Below are positions 12,791 to 26,043 of a DNA stretch of 64,000 nt, piece by piece. Position 1 is the stretch's first letter. The number at the start of each line of letters is the position of its first letter. The position numbers and the translations under genes were made by a program. Source of the stretch: Apoderus coryli (lineage: Eukaryota; Arthropoda; Insecta; Coleoptera; Attelabidae); contig OU452211.1 in NCBI GenBank assembly GCA_911728435.2, positions 7,112,428 through 7,176,427 of the forward strand, written 5' to 3'. The notes under the pieces are model-generated. The model searched no databases. It was not told where the DNA came from and was given only the letters and a program-made list of their open reading frames with translations.

Positions 12791-13055
12791 GACATTTTTG
12801 ATTGACGGTACATTCTATAGTGTGCAAGAATTCATAGATGCACTACAATAACACAACATTATTTTAAATTGTTGACCCCTTTTGTTTTTCTTTGTTCCTT
12901 ATTTCTGTTAGTATTTTTAACGTGTCCGTTTATCTGTATACTGTATTTTATTTATTATTTTATATATACTTTAGTTAACTTTATCATAATATTGTAGACT
13001 TGCCAATGTATACATTTGTTATACCTTATGATGGCCAATAAATATTATTTTTTTT
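12791..13055 (+). mobile_element. LINE 3' untranslated region and tail
   Basis: AT-rich sequence after the broken LINE ORF, ending GCCAATAAATATTATTTTTTTTT. This holds an AATAAA signal and is taken as the retrotransposon 3' end. Confidence 0.45.
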
Positions 13056-13860
13056 TCACACGTTTTATTTCTGGTATTATTATTATTATTTAAGGGTATA
13101 TGTCCTTACATCAAAATACATGAATTAGCGAGAGCTTTCTTAGAAACACCCTGTATATTGGAAAATTGTTATGTGTGTATAATACCTTCAGGAGAGGAAT
13201 AGTGAAATATTTTCTGAAATTCGAAGCTCGTGGATCTGTCTCTCACTTAAATTAATTTAAATTTTAACTTCTTAATAAAGTGTTGTCACAAGATTTTATA
13301 GAAATATAACCGGCAGCTCTAGTTAAACGCATTCTATAAATTATGAAAGCACTAAGTATATGCATAATAATTGCCCTTTCTTAAAGGACATATTTTACAT
13401 AAATATTATTTATTAATTTCTGAACATAAATGAAAAGGTTAAAAGATCGTAAACCGTTTATATTTATCTGTAGAAAAATAACGTTGATTCAAAATATTAT
13501 GTACGTATAATGAGAAGAAAATTTTTATTTCGTAAAAAAAAATGTTACAATCAACAAAGTAGCGTTAATATTATTATTGGAGATGATAAAACGGTGTTAA
13601 ATAAATAAATTCTATTAATAAGTTGTTTACTTTTCGGTCGGTATTTATCATTTGAATGCTAAACGGAAGTTAAAGTATATAATAAAAAAAATTTCGTTAT
13701 AATCCGATGCTACACTTTTGTGAGGAAATTCACCGTCCTGATGCAACCACAACCTCCAGACTTAAAAGGATATTTTAACAAAGTCTCGTGTTCGCCATCT
13801 TGATTTTCTGTCGTGAGATTCAATAAATGATTTGTTATAATATTTTTAGTTTAGAAAGGG
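13056..13860. other. No gene recognised
   Basis: An (ATT)n run at 13076-13092 and a CACCCTGTATA end at 13147. The rest is AT-rich filler. Confidence 0.45.
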
Positions 13861-13864
13861 CATT

Positions 13865-14220
13865 GTACTATTCGATTACTTGCAATTGCTTATTTTAAAC
13901 ACTTCCTATAATAGTTAATGTGTTATTAGTTATATTTCAATCATTATATCATGACACAAGATCCCTAAACAGTGAGGGCACTGCACTTTCTTGTAGTTGG
14001 TTATATTAACACTCTCTAAACATGTCACCGACTGAGATTTTAAAAAACGCTGAATGTACCAGTTTTAATTTGGATGCCAAAAGAGAAGTGATATTGCAGT
14101 TAGATGATTATGTTCTTAGAGAATAGTCAAATATAGAAAAAAGCTGTTGTACTGAACGGATTAAACTCAATTATTTGCATTATTATCGGGTTTTATTTGA
14201 ATTTACTGTTATTATCCTTA
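13865..14220 (-). repeat. Inverted relative of the repeat at 6080-6440
   Basis: Reverse-complement match of the block at 6080-6440; shared landmarks are AACACTTCCTATAATA, CCCTAAACAGTGAGG and the ATTATCGGGTTTTATTTGAA end. Confidence 0.55.
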
Positions 14221-14956
14221 CAGACTGAATAATGAAAATGGTAAAGTAAATACGAGTATGTTAAAAGAAGAACAAAATTATTGACCATTGGCTAACTAGA
14301 TATGTAAACTAGAACAACTTGTTTGAAACTTCATGGTAATCTTGATGGAAACTTTCTTATTGGGAAACAGTCATTTATCACTACAATTTATTTTGCAGAT
14401 GCATTCTTAGATTTAGTGTTTGTTTGTTTGTTAACTTATTCATGTATTTTATCTTTCATCTGATTGTAAATTTCAGAAAAATATTCCAAAAGCAATCAAA
14501 AGAGAAAGTTTTCAGAAAACGAATTTTTTGGGTTCGACTATTTATTTGGCGCAGTCGGTAGGATTTGTTCTAGATATTATAAATGAGGCGCGCAAATTAA
14601 ATGTTTAGATTTACAGTATTTACTACTGAATAGATTGATAGGTTTGTGTTGAATAAGCTCAAGAGTTTCAATTTGAAATATTGAAGTGAGCTGGATAATT
14701 TGATTCGTCCTCATCAACTTATTATAGTGTAAGTACACCAGATTCCATACAGTTTGACCAATAAATAACCACATATTTTGCAATACCTCTGTTTATATTT
14801 TTCATTTTATAAGAAAACGTTGCCGTTGACCTTTAAGTACATGTGAATTTTGAGTTGTTTTATAATTTAGTATAAAGTACCTTGCCCTAAAACAATAATC
14901 AAGAATATTCTGGTTGAATTTGACAAAATAAATAATGACAACAATAAATAATATAT

Positions 14957-16285
14957 ACACTGTGTCCAAGATAAGAGATAGCATTGGAATCTTGGAAACG
15001 GTAGGAGTTACAATTAAATTAGAGAAAAGTTGTACAATTTAAACACGTTTTAAATGGTGTTTTCAAAAGTAAACTAACTTTAGTCGTTTTCGAGAGTTTT
15101 TGAAAAAAACGATTTTTTGCGATTTTAGTTTTTATTTATTTCTGACATTATTTTTACATATACAGGGTGTTAGTAAATAAGTGCGACAAACTTCAGGAGG
15201 TAATTCTGCATGAAAAAATAATGACAGTTTGCTATATAAACACATGTCCGCAAATGCTTCGTTTTCTGAGATACGGGGTGTTAAAGTGTTTCTTAAAAAC
15301 TGAAGATTTATTGATTGTTCTGCAACCGGTGGAAATATGCAAATGAAATTTAGTGGGTTTTAAGAGGTAGTTATTGCGCATTTTTTGACATGCAATTATG
15401 AACTTTATGTTCATCAGTAGCGCGCATATGGGTAATGATCTCAATTTTTTTAAAGAAAAAAAATGGTACGCCACTGGAATTTCTCAACTTAAAAATCATT
15501 TCGGAATTCCTCGTTCAATTTGTGATAAAAAATCTCTATTGCTTTTTTATCGTAAGGGGCATTTGTGCAAAAAATAAAGCATCTCGCGGCGACGCTAAGC
15601 GTAGCGTTTCTTTATTATTAGTGTTATTTTCTCTTATTGTTTTGGATTAATGTTTATTGTTTTAGATAGGTCTTGGTAATGTATTAAAGAAATGAAAAAT
15701 ACGGGGTAAGATGTTTTATTTTTTTCCACAAAAACGATGCCCACGACGATAAAAAAGCAAGAGAGATTTTTTATCACAATTGAACGAGGAATTCCAAAAT
15801 GATTTTTAATTTGAAAAATTCGGGTGGCGTACCATTTTTTTTTCTTTAAAAAAATTGAGATCATTACCCATATTATGCGCGCCACTGATGAACATAAAAT
15901 TCTTAATTGCTTGCCAAAAAATGCGCAATAACTACCTCTTAAAACTCACTAAATTTCATTTGCATATCTCCACCGGTCTCAGAGCAATCAATAAATCTTC
16001 AGTTTTTAAGAAAAACTTTAACGCCCCGTATCTCAGAAAACGAAGCATTTGCGGACATATGTTTATATAGCAAACTGTCATTATTTTTTCGTGCAGAATT
16101 ACCCCCTGAAGTTTGTCGTACTTATTTACTAACACCCTGTATAAAAAAAATCGAAAGCTACTTTCTGTTACTTTTTGAGAATTTCACTACTTTTCATTTT
16201 TGAAAAACTATCATCAACTTCGTTTTTTAAATCCGGCTCTGGATTTTTATGGTTAAATTTAAAGCCAAATAGGTATACAGGGTGT
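14957..16285 (+). repeat. Old dispersed repeat split by a nested element
   Basis: Flanks 14957-15162 (TGTCCAAGATAAGAGATAGC...) and 16140-16285 (...GAAAAACTATCATCAAC...AAATTTAAAGCC) are contiguous, in reverse complement, at 28855-29245. Part recurs at 31178-31306. The insertion at 15163-16139 therefore came later. The repeat is non-coding and its class unknown. Confidence 0.6.
15163..16139. mobile_element. Long-TIR non-autonomous element (CAGGGTG ends)
   Basis: The 977-bp element starts CAGGGTGTTAGTAAATAAG and ends in the inverse, flanked by TA on each side (15161-15162 and 16140-16141). The arms, about 415 bases each (15163-15580 and 15715-16139), are inverted copies with scattered differences. 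The middle of about 130 bases holds no transposase. Short ORFs in the arms mirror one another and are not genes. The TA target and CAGGGTG ends suggest mobilisation by a Tc1/mariner-type enzyme. Confidence 0.7.
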
Positions 16286-16710
16286 CCCGAAATTAACTTA
16301 TATACATATACAGTGTGTTATTTGTAAATTCCTGACGATGTGCTGTTAGTAAACACGTCTCGATATCAAAATGAAATTTGGCACACTTACGTATCTTTGT
16401 AGGATTATTAAAAAATAGGATATCTCATGGTGGAGTCAGAACAAATTTTCTCCCAACTTTTTTTTTTGTGCGCTTTTTTTTACTTTTTCTAAAAAGAATA
16501 ATAAATTTGAGACTTTTGTACATAAAAAATGACATTTGGCACACTTACGTATCTTTGTAGGAAAGGGAGAAGTTATTCTGTCACCCTGAATACATATTTC
16601 CACCCTGGCGTCAATGTAGATCTAATACGGTTTTGCAAAAAATTTCAAGTATGTAGGGCGGCCCCAAAAAGATACATACAAATTTATGTTTTCTTAATAG
16701 AACACCCTGT
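16274..16710. mobile_element. Possible short CAGGGTG-ended element
   Basis: Starts TACAGGGTGTCCCGAAATTA and ends GAACACCCTGTA. It holds two copies of a 30-base block with TTTGGCACACTTACGTATCT (16376 and 16535). No coding sequence is recognised, and only the outer bases form an inverted repeat. Confidence 0.35.
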
Positions 16711-16721
16711 ATTTAAAGAGA

Positions 16722-16860
16722 CATTTTGATGGTCCCTATTCTCCAGATTTTCCCCCTCCGACTATTCGAAACCTGAAGAAATCGTTGGGTGGTAGCAGAT
16801 TCGGGTTGTTGAAGGAGTCATCGTTGAAACAAACGCTGATTTTCAGGATGTTAAGTTAGT
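16722..16860 (+). pseudogene. mariner transposase relic, catalytic C-terminus
   Basis: Reads PYSPDFPPPTIRNLKKSLGG, matching the SPDLAPSDYHLF...LKKFLGG block of mariner transposases. The third catalytic Asp is lost (PPT in place of PSD). Only this fragment remains. Confidence 0.6.
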
Positions 16861-18600
16861 GAAAAACACACAACCGATCGAGTAATTTCACAAGAATGAT
16901 GTCCTAAGCACGAACCTTTTCATACTGCCTGTCATTGGGAATTGTTTTGCATAAAACAGTCGACAGAGTTAAAAATTAATCGCTATACAATACAATTTAT
17001 GGTCCCGTGGTAAATTATTTATTGATTACAATAATTATTTTATTGCAATAATAAAAATATTTTTCGAAACAAAACTTGACTTTCTTATAGTGGTAGTCAT
17101 TAAAAGAATTTTTAACGATCCACCGGAGTGCGGTCGTTCTCATTAAAAATATCTATATATAGTTGTTATATTGAAACGTGGGGGGTTGCATTGCATACTC
17201 TCGACGACGATAAAAGATTTGTCGAAGCAGCAATAATCGCTAGCATATCTATCATAAAAAGGGCTTTTATTTTACATTTATTGCTTGTCTAACCGTTTGT
17301 GGGAGTTGTGGAAGGAAACTAAAATCCTCTCATGTTCATGAGGGATTGGGGTTACATTCAATTGAATAAGAGGGATTCTGAAACAAAAACGTCAATTTTA
17401 TATGTTTGTCCTTTGTTTAGTTAAAGTTAAAAGGATTTTAAAATAAAAAAGTAACCATACAATGCGTAAATTGTTATAATAGTGAATTTTTAAATAATTC
17501 ATTTCTGAATTATAAACAGTTTCTGAGCTTCAAATTGTGCATCCCAAAAAATTATTACAATTCACTAAATTCATTTTTTTTTTGTATTTTCATGCCACTA
17601 GAAGAGCACAATGAACATTGTAACCATTTTGAAATTAGCGGGTATTATGTACATTCAGAAAGAATACTAATGTTATAGCTCAATCCAAATGAATCCCAAT
17701 ATGCTATTCAAATTGTTACGGTTCGATTCAAGTTTTACGAACGGCTTGTAATTCAAGTTTTAATTAAAGAAGAACAAACAAAGAATATCAACTTTATTAA
17801 TCTGTATTAAAGTACCCACCTTTTATAATTCTGGATCACTTTCGGTCACCCACGTTGTATTTAAAAGAAAATATTTATTTGGTTGACCCTTTTGTCAATA
17901 ATTTATCGAAAACTTTATTAGAAATAAAACGCAAAACTTTGGGCTAAAAACACTTAATTTAATAATTGAAACTAATAAAGAAAATTAATAACAACAAGAA
18001 ATAAATACATAAATACAATTAAAGAAAAAGAATAAAACCATTAAGCGAGAATGAAAATTTAGAAGAAATTCTTATTCATTATTGTACAACTTAAAACTAG
18101 GAAAATTAATATAATTACGAATAATTATATTAATTCCTATACGAAACTTTAATCACAATTGAAAACTGAATTTATTTCAATTACTAAAAGAAATAACTTT
18201 AAACTTTATAAAAAAAAAACTGATTAAAACAAAAAGGCCTTCAATTAAAATAATAACAAAACTTACGGAAACATTAACAATTCGCTACTTCAGAATAAAA
18301 GAACATGGACTTAGTCTTTAAACAAAAACTAGAAAATAATTCATAACTGAAAAATCTACTAAGTCCAAAAACAAATTAAAACATTTAATTTAACTTTATA
18401 CAATTAGAAAACACATCTTGACTCAACCAAGGCTAGCACGATTCTAATTTAAAAGTCCTATTGCCTTTCCAAAATTGCCTCATAAAAATGGCATAGTAAG
18501 TACTACAGAATGAAAATAGCCGATCAGAAAAAAGGGAATTTTTACAATATACCCCAATAAAAATACATCTACAGGGTGAGCGATTCAGAAAATATGATAC
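16861..18600. other. No gene recognised
   Basis: AT-rich with long stretches of AAT-type words. A CAGGGTGAGCGATTCAG end lies at 18572. Confidence 0.45.
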
Positions 18601-18628
18601 ATTTTTTTTATGTCGACTTTAATAACGG

Positions 18629-18901
18629 TTGTTGTTACTTAGGTATCTTATGTTGGAGTTCGTTCAAAAGATTAACCAGTCACTACCATATATAAAGCAA
18701 GAAACAATACGATTTTATAATGACTTCTCAATCGCCCGAATCAGCGACTGGACAAAAACCCATTATCTTGTTATGCGCCCGTTATATATATTATTTGATA
18801 TGAGAAATCGTGACACCCTCCAACGACTAGCTTCTGTATATAATAATAACAGTCCGACATTTAATGTACCTGAAGATGTTCCGAAAATGTTAAATGTTTA
18901 G
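18629..18901 (+). CDS. Unidentified ORF, 90 residues
   Basis: Open from near an acceptor-like TTACTTAG (18637-18644) to a TAG at 18899. The predicted peptide is balanced in composition, with Trp, Pro and charged residues (SDWTKTHYLVMRPLYILFDM...). Local base composition is less AT-biased than the neighbours, so it could be a real exon or a fragment of an element or integrated virus. I do not recognise a domain. No partner exon was found. Confidence 0.25.
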   Translation: MLLLRYLMLEFVQKINQSLPYIKQETIRFYNDFSIARISDWTKTHYLVMRPLYILFDMRNRDTLQRLASVYNNNSPTFNVPEDVPKMLNV

Positions 18902-21110
18902 ACCACACTGTAACTGAAACATGTCATTCTTCGAACAAGAAAAACACGGTCCATCTGTTTCTAGTCCTCTTTATCTTTACAGAGTCTTTATTACTTTTCG
19001 ACTTGGAAAAAAAAAGGTCTTTTCTAGATACAATTATCACAGGCACCCAAGATAATATTTTTATTACTTGCAGATGTTATAAAATATTGACGAAAGATTA
19101 TATTTGTAGGTAGAAAACTATAAAACTATGAGACATATCTATAAAACCCAAATATAAATACAGGGTAGGACAAAAGTAAATTCTATTGCCCGTGTGTCTT
19201 ATTACAACATTTGACACCTTTAAATTAAAAATTTACTAGATAGAACTGTAATTTTGTCTACCAAAAACATTTTATTTTTGATGTGCAAAATCATTGACCC
19301 ACCAATTCGATTTTGTGCAAGCAAAAACTTATTGTGTAGCTCAATTTGTGAGAGCTCACATTGTGGTAATGTAGATTAATTAAGGGCGTAGGGGTGGGGC
19401 GCTTCGTATAATATTGCATACATTTCTAACAGGTCAACAGTGCTTAATACATAATTCTATAGTTTAGGGAAAAAATTAAAATTTAGTGAAGGAGACAGTT
19501 TTATTTCAATAATATATTGAACATCCACAGCACTACTTCTTCAAAAAAAACTCTGGGTTTAACGTCAACTAAATGTCATTCTGTTGATGCTCGATTGTCA
19601 AGGGATTAACTATGAAAAATCAATTATTTCTCTTCATTGCCATTTTATAAATAATTCCATTCATTTTAGAATCAATAATGTGTAAACCAAAATCATTAAA
19701 AATGATAAATAAGAAGAAATAATTTAGTTTTTCTACAAAATGGTAAGGTTTGCTTAGAAGAAGAAGAAGAAATCAAACATTATCTATCATATATTTAGAA
19801 AACAACTGCGAAAATATTTTGGGTTACGCATAGAGCAATCTTGATACAACTGATGATGAGAGCTTAGGCTCTTGAAACTTGTCTGCTTTGTAACTGAGGA
19901 TTTAAAGAATTTAATATATTTTGTAAACGCTGAATTGTATAATAAGTTATTATTACCTATTTCTGTTGTTGTTTTATGTTTTTAAATTTCTAATGCAGAG
20001 CTTTCTTGTTTTTCAGGTGAGTTACCACAAATGGTTTTCAACTAGAAACGCAAAAGGTTGCCAGGTAATGCATTCCAATTGAATAAAACAAGAAGCTATA
20101 TGACTATATTACATAATATTTCTTTTGATGTCGAGAATTTTGCCAACTTTCTTTTGCAACATTTATTATCTGAAAATATACTCGTATAAAATATATGACA
20201 GCGATGTGGAAATAGAGTTTGTTTGGCGAAGTTCTCACGACTAGTGAACTTTGAAATTTGTGACAAGCTAATGTATTTTTCACCGTTTTTTATGTGAATT
20301 TATTTTATTTATTTATCCCAATAAAAGAAATCAACAACAATATGCACAATTGACTATACCAGGTCTGTGTGCGTGCATTTACTACGTTATTAATAATAAT
20401 ATGAAACTGGTCCTTAGTAAACAGCATTTTTAGAAGCTCTCGAACATGACCAAACAAACTAACTATTCAGTTAGTTTCGTCACTCGTTGAACAATAAATA
20501 TACTATTACCTACACTTTGTACAAATAAATAAGTCCCTACATTAATCATAAAAATACTGCAGCGACAAACTCGTGATGGCTGTCAGCTTAATCTGAATTT
20601 CCATGTTTCGATTGCTTACTTATAATGAGACAGTTTTTTTAACAATCAATAGATCTCTAATGATGTACCATTATCATAGAAATATCTTTGTCTATCGAAG
20701 AGTAACCGTCAATTAACATAATGTAAAGCAACAGAAATAAATATATGAATAAGACTCCCAATTTGGGATGATATTATTATTCCTTCCCTTTTATGGCATA
20801 CAAATGTATTCAAATATTGTAATCACAATAATGGTAGAGGGAATAGCAGTCTTTGAAATATTGCTGAATAGTTTTCGACGTCTCGTAAACGGTGAGCAAG
20901 TTTTGATGACTCTAACAGGGAGCACTTAAACAGCAATGGATAAAACTAGGTAACATATGGGCAAGTATATAAATTTCGAGCCTTGGCAACTGTTGGTAGA
21001 TTGACTTTATCCTATGCACCAAAAATTTTGTCAATAGAACAATATTTGTGTGTTATTTGAAAATTGTCGCCTTAGGAAACATGTGGCAAGATTAGGCCTT
21101 GAAGGGAGCG
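18902..21110. other. No gene recognised; small element traces
   Basis: 19300-19385 contains GAGAGCTCACATTGTGGT, a minus-strand sliver of the mariner HxDNASSHTSAQ segment also present at 23090. 19160 has a CAGGGTAGG end. A (GAA)n run lies at 19757-19773. The rest is featureless. Confidence 0.45.
19850..19883 (+). ncRNA. Hammerhead-like motif, weak stem I
   Basis: CTGATGA, T, then stem II GAGAGC-TTAG-style hairpin closed by GCTCTT, then GAAAC, a TT loop and GTC. Stem I pairs poorly, so activity is doubtful, but the order and spacing follow the motifs at 3298 and 39489. Confidence 0.35.
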
Positions 21111-21509
21111 ACGAATGCAATTCTGTAGGGTAAGAAGGAACTCCTGATCACCCTGTAACAGAATGCGCCGCTCTCAGAAGCCATCGCAAGGAACACTTGT
21201 GGCATGGAATCGTGTATGATGGAGACGTGTTGTCCTTGAAATCCTCCAAGCTACTGGAGATCATAATAGCTCTAGAACTTGATCGAGAGTTGTAACTTGA
21301 GACACAGATCAAGTAACTCAAGACATAATAAACCATCAGGTCGCAGTGACTCTCCTAATTTTAATCATAATCTTATGGGTGTTTCAAGATCATTCCAACT
21401 AAAATTGTTGGCGATCGAAGCATTTCAAAACAAATTGTCGCCTGTTTTTTCAGTAAAAAAATCGTTAATCGAATTTGGCATTCACCGCTTGACTCAATAA
21501 TGCTTACAA

Positions 21510-22030
21510 AGAAGCGTCCGGGAAAGGCACATTAACATTATCTCTGACAGTAAGGCCGCACTAAAAGCTTGGCACTGAATTCATATAAGCCTTCACGTTA
21601 AAGCTAGCATCGGAGTGCAAACTGCAACGGGCAGCTCAACCGAAGAGGATTGCTCTGTCTTGAGCGCCGCGACATGAAGGCATAGAGGGAATCGAAAGGG
21701 TTGACCAACATGCAAAAGGCTATGTGGTAGAGGATTTGTGTAACTGAGAAATGGACCAATTAAAGTCCTACTGGAGGAATACTCCAGCCATGAGACAATC
21801 GAAGAGGTTCGTGGAATCAAAAGCCAAAAAGCTATTCGCGCTGGATAGGACCAATTTGATACGCATTATAGGCCTTTTCACAAGACACTACTCGGTGAGG
21901 AATCATCTCCAAAAGATGGGCCTGAGTATGGACGAAAATATCATTTTTACGAGGAAGCAACTGCAAAGGACTGGAAGGGTGTTTTTAAAACCCGATGAAG
22001 CAAGAGAATTTGTCCTAGAGAGATAATCAA
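21510..22030 (+). pseudogene. LINE ribonuclease H and C-terminal region, broken
   Basis: NIISDSKAALKAW (from 21533) matches the RNase H segment with a catalytic Asp in non-LTR retrotransposons. After a frameshift, 21780-22026 reads LFALDRTNLIRIIGLFTRHY, then VRNHLQKMGLSMDE and a C-terminal FLKPDEAREFVLER. This is the region following RNase H in I/R1-group LINEs; the zinc-knuckle part between them is scrambled. Upstream RT is not visible. Confidence 0.6.
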
Positions 22031-22780
22031 GTTTATGAAAAGTTTCAAGATTTGGGTCATTCACAAAAGATCTCTTTATAGATTGAGTCAAGACAGGCTA
22101 AAAGACCTAAATGACTCCACTACAATCGACAATATAAATTTGGATTGATTGGAAATTTTAAAAGCGTGACGGTTTTCACTTTTTTTATTATTTTCAGAGA
22201 TACACAGGTATAGTTTATCCAAACTTAATTTAAAATAGTATATAAATTTGACGATTCGACCGGGGCTATCCGTTCCCATGCCTCTTTACATTAGAAATGG
22301 GCATCGAATGTAGCGTTTTTTTGATACATTTCTCCCTCGTATATAAGACGTATAATAAATCATGCCTGCCAAAGGATACCGACAGTAATAAAAATAACTA
22401 CAGTGACTGGAAAAGTTGGGTTAATGATTAGAGTTGTTCAATAGTTTTTCTTCGATTAATAAAATGAAAAAGGATTTATCAAATTACGTAATAATTTTTA
22501 ATAAAACCTCAAGTGGATGAAACTTTTTGCAGTCACTGTATCAGACACGGCCGGTATACGACACGAGCGGAACACGTTGGTAGTTAAAGCATCAATATTT
22601 ACATGTGCAAAGCCAGCGTCTTCTTTTAAGTATTTATCATCAGTTAAGGTATGAAAATAATAAAGTGACGAATACACATATATTATACAAAATTTGCGTT
22701 CTATAGAAAATGTCACTGACTAAGTGAGTAAAATTTGTTGTTAGTTTGTAATATCAGAAGCATATTATTATTAATGTACC
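22031..22780. other. No gene recognised
   Basis: AT-rich spacer; nothing beyond short chance ORFs. Confidence 0.4.
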
Positions 22781-22844
22781 TACTTATACGAGGATTGCCT
22801 TTTATATTTCAGGATTAGAGAACAAAAACAAATATTATTCATCG

Positions 22845-23530
22845 AAAATAACTTTATTGTTTTTCAAAATATTCCCCATGAAGATATATATATATACTTT
22901 TGCATGCGTTTGAACCAATTGTCGAAGCAATTTTGCCACTCTGATTGAGGTATCTCCAAAACATGGTGTCGAAAAACGTTGACCTCTCAGTTTGTTTTTT
23001 ACTTACGGGAATAAAAAGAAGTCATTCGGTGCCAAGTCAGGACTATACGGCGGTTGACTCATCAAATCGATGTTTTGGGTGCTCAAAAATGCAGTTGTTT
23101 GAGCCGATGTGTGAGAGCTCGCATTGTCGTGGTGAAGAGTGATCCGTCTTCGGCGGTTGGTTTTCCTGATTCCTTGGAAGACAACTGGCAAACAAATGGT
23201 TCTGTACCACTCAGAATTGACTGTTCTGCGTTGTTCTAGTGGTACGGTTGCGACATGTCCAGCTTTTCTGAAAAAACAGGCGACCATTTGCTTGGAAGTG
23301 CTTCGTGTGCGAACACCTTTGGTTGGATTTGGCTTATCTTGAAACACCCATACAGTCTATTGCTGATTACTTTCGGGCTCATACGCGTAAATCCACGATT
23401 CATCACCTGTCACGATGTCATAGACGTGTTTCGAAGCACGGCGATCGTATTTTTTGAGCATTTCTTTCGACCAATCGACACGAGTCTTTTTTTGAGCGAT
23501 TGACAAATTGTGTGGGATCCAACGCGAACT
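22845..23530 (-). pseudogene. mariner transposase, N-terminus missing, stop-interrupted
   Basis: Minus-strand reading VPHNLSIAQKKTRVDWSKEM leads into TGDESWIYAYEPES (first catalytic Asp). HHDNASSHTSAQ (second Asp) and SPDLAPNDFFLFP (third, D34D type) follow, then IKNKLRGQRF-like C-terminal sequence. A TAG follows ESNQQ and another stop follows FLFP. The DNA-binding N-terminus is absent beyond 23530. TACGAGGATTGCCTTTTATA at 22789 resembles a mariner terminal repeat, giving the likely 3' end. All three catalytic acids remain, but the enzyme is dead. Confidence 0.75.
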
Positions 23531-23539
23531 AATTTTTAA

Positions 23540-25730
23540 GCTTTAAAATTATCGATAATTTTTCACGATTGCGTGTTTTCTATGTATAATATCAGGAGTT
23601 CCAAAAATGTGTGTCATATCAAAAGTTATAATTTTTAAATGCAACACATTGTATTTTGTTTTTAATAAGACTCTTTAGTAAGTCACTCAACATTAATAAA
23701 ACAAATGAATGAAATAAAATTGTCATATAAACTTTGTCCCCTTTCAGCTGACTCTATAATTTAATGTGTAGATATTTTAGAGCTTGATGATGATGTTAAT
23801 CTAAAAACTAGAAGAAAAAAACATTAATCTAATTTAGTGCGAAGTATTTAATTTATCGTAATCATTACAAACATTTTATTATAAATTAGTGGGCGAGGTG
23901 GTATATATTTTTTTATTTTTTTGCTACATAATAATAAAAACACTCCCATTTAATTACGGTATAAATACACAGCTTTAATGTTAGAAACCTCGCCCATTTT
24001 ATACACCCTTATAATATGCATAATGTTTGTGTGCGTTACGTTCCCTTATCGTCGCAACTTTAATACTCATAAACAAACATTTTACCACAATGAGCTGGTA
24101 AAACAAAAATAAAACCGACGACGAGGAGTATTATGGGCCCTGCCTTATAAATAGGGTGTTTCGTAGTGAGACTGATATATGTTAACAGTGCAACCAAATT
24201 GGTTCAAAATATGTATTTGATAACAAATATTGTATTTTAATTTTAATAATATAGGTTCCAACTACCTAAGTCGTGAAGTTTTAAATGGGAGACATACACC
24301 CTGTATAAAAATTTTATGAGCCCATTCTACCTGTGATATATATAAAAAACTTCAAATTTAAAATCTGAAAATTTTACGTTCTACCGTACCCAAAAATATT
24401 GAAAATAAATCGAAACATTTTTGAGTTACCCCGTAGATCACCTTTAAGTTAACCCACATAGACAGCGGTCCTTTTTTGGCAGATTTTCGACGACAAAGAC
24501 ATCACTATCAGATTAATTGTATTTTAACTATAAACTCGAGAATACAATGTAAAATTTTACATAATATGTAGGAAAATAAGGCAGTTGATATCAACTTTTG
24601 GCATAACCGAAACTGGCAAAGATCTCACAACATTATTGACTGATAGATTGGAGGATTGATCTTAGTAATCACTCAAATTTTCAAAACAATGTATGCCTAA
24701 TTTTCCCAACTTCCAATGTACTTATCGACCAACAATAAATAATCTTTTAAGACCGTATACAACACCAACTTCTTTCTTAAATCGACTTGACACACGTCCG
24801 GATTATCACTGATTTATTTATTATGTTCAAATACCTACAGGTCCATTTACATTTTTGTTATCTAAAGTAGTTCTGTATTACCATTTATGTGATCTGAAAG
24901 CGAAAACCGTTTACGTCTAGTTAGTTATAGTTTGTTATACTCATGCATTTTGCGTCCATTAATCTAAGAGATGGATAATGGCAATTCCATAAATTAACTG
25001 CCATAACTAAGTAAATAAATAAATAGTGTGTCTAATAACGCTAATAAATCTATTTTTACTGTAATATAGCCGAAAGAGATTGATGTGGGTTCTAAGATGA
25101 ACGTCATATGGTTACAGTGACTAATATTAAATGTCAGTGAATGATAACTGCACTTATTTTTATAGACTTCTTGGTAATGTGTATCTGAATCAAAATGATG
25201 GGTGTGTTTGGATATTATTTAACAAAAGGATTGTTAGCCATGATTCTAAATATTGTAATCTCGTCTTTTTTTTTTTGTGATTTATTTTATAACGTAAAGG
25301 TGAGAAGTCATCTACACTCCTATAATGTCTTATAATAATTGTAGCTACGAGGGTAGTACTCTTGGTCATAAGCTTTAAAGTTGACCGTTTTCGAGAAAAA
25401 TCAACTAGTTGAAAAACATGGTCAATTTTTTCAAATAAATTTAATTTTTTCTCCTAAACGTTAAATAACACTTCAAAAAACACTTCACTAATTTAACAGA
25501 TCTCGTAGCTTCAATTGGTAGTAAAAAAGTTGGCAATAGTGCCGACCTGAGTTTGATCAGCCTGTATACGAGTAATTGGTATAGGCTAATCGCCTGTCAC
25601 CGTTAATTAATCGACCTTTAAATTGCGAAAAGGGGGCACTAATGGAGCAAGTAGCTCTAGCGGCATTTTTCCTTTTCTATATATACCTACGTCTATCTTT
25701 GCTTCGTATTTCTGAACTTATATAAGCACA
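23540..25730. other. No gene recognised
   Basis: AT-rich intergenic DNA with a CACCCTGTATA end at 24297 and no supportable ORF. Confidence 0.45.
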
Positions 25731-25739
25731 TTTGTAGGG

Positions 25740-26043
25740 AGATTAGAGAAAGCGAGTATTTTGTGGAGGTTAGAAGTTCCAGTGATGATTTAATTTAATT
25801 TTTCAGACTTTTTTGTTCAATTTTGGGAGCTTCACAATATGATTTTTTGTTTGATTTTTTTTTTATCTATTTTTCACTGTTGCTGTACTTTGAATATGAT
25901 ATTTTAGTTTGGGCTGAATTTCTATATCATTACTGCCATTCAGTCCATTTTGTGGTTCTTTTTTTTTTTTTGTCTAAATATTTATAATAAATTGAATATG
26001 TATCTTATTTTGAACTGCAAATAAACTTATTATTATTATTAGT
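25740..26043 (+). mobile_element. Probable LINE 3' end with (TTA)n tail
   Basis: Ends GCAAATAAACTTATTATTATT, the same ending as the LINE tail at 51970-51996. No coding part is seen. The tail runs straight into the R4/Dong-like element. Confidence 0.4.

Noticed and set aside
18871..18890. CTGAAGATGTTCCGAAAATG as a ribozyme core
   Set aside because: No stem II; explained as ordinary sequence in an ORF.
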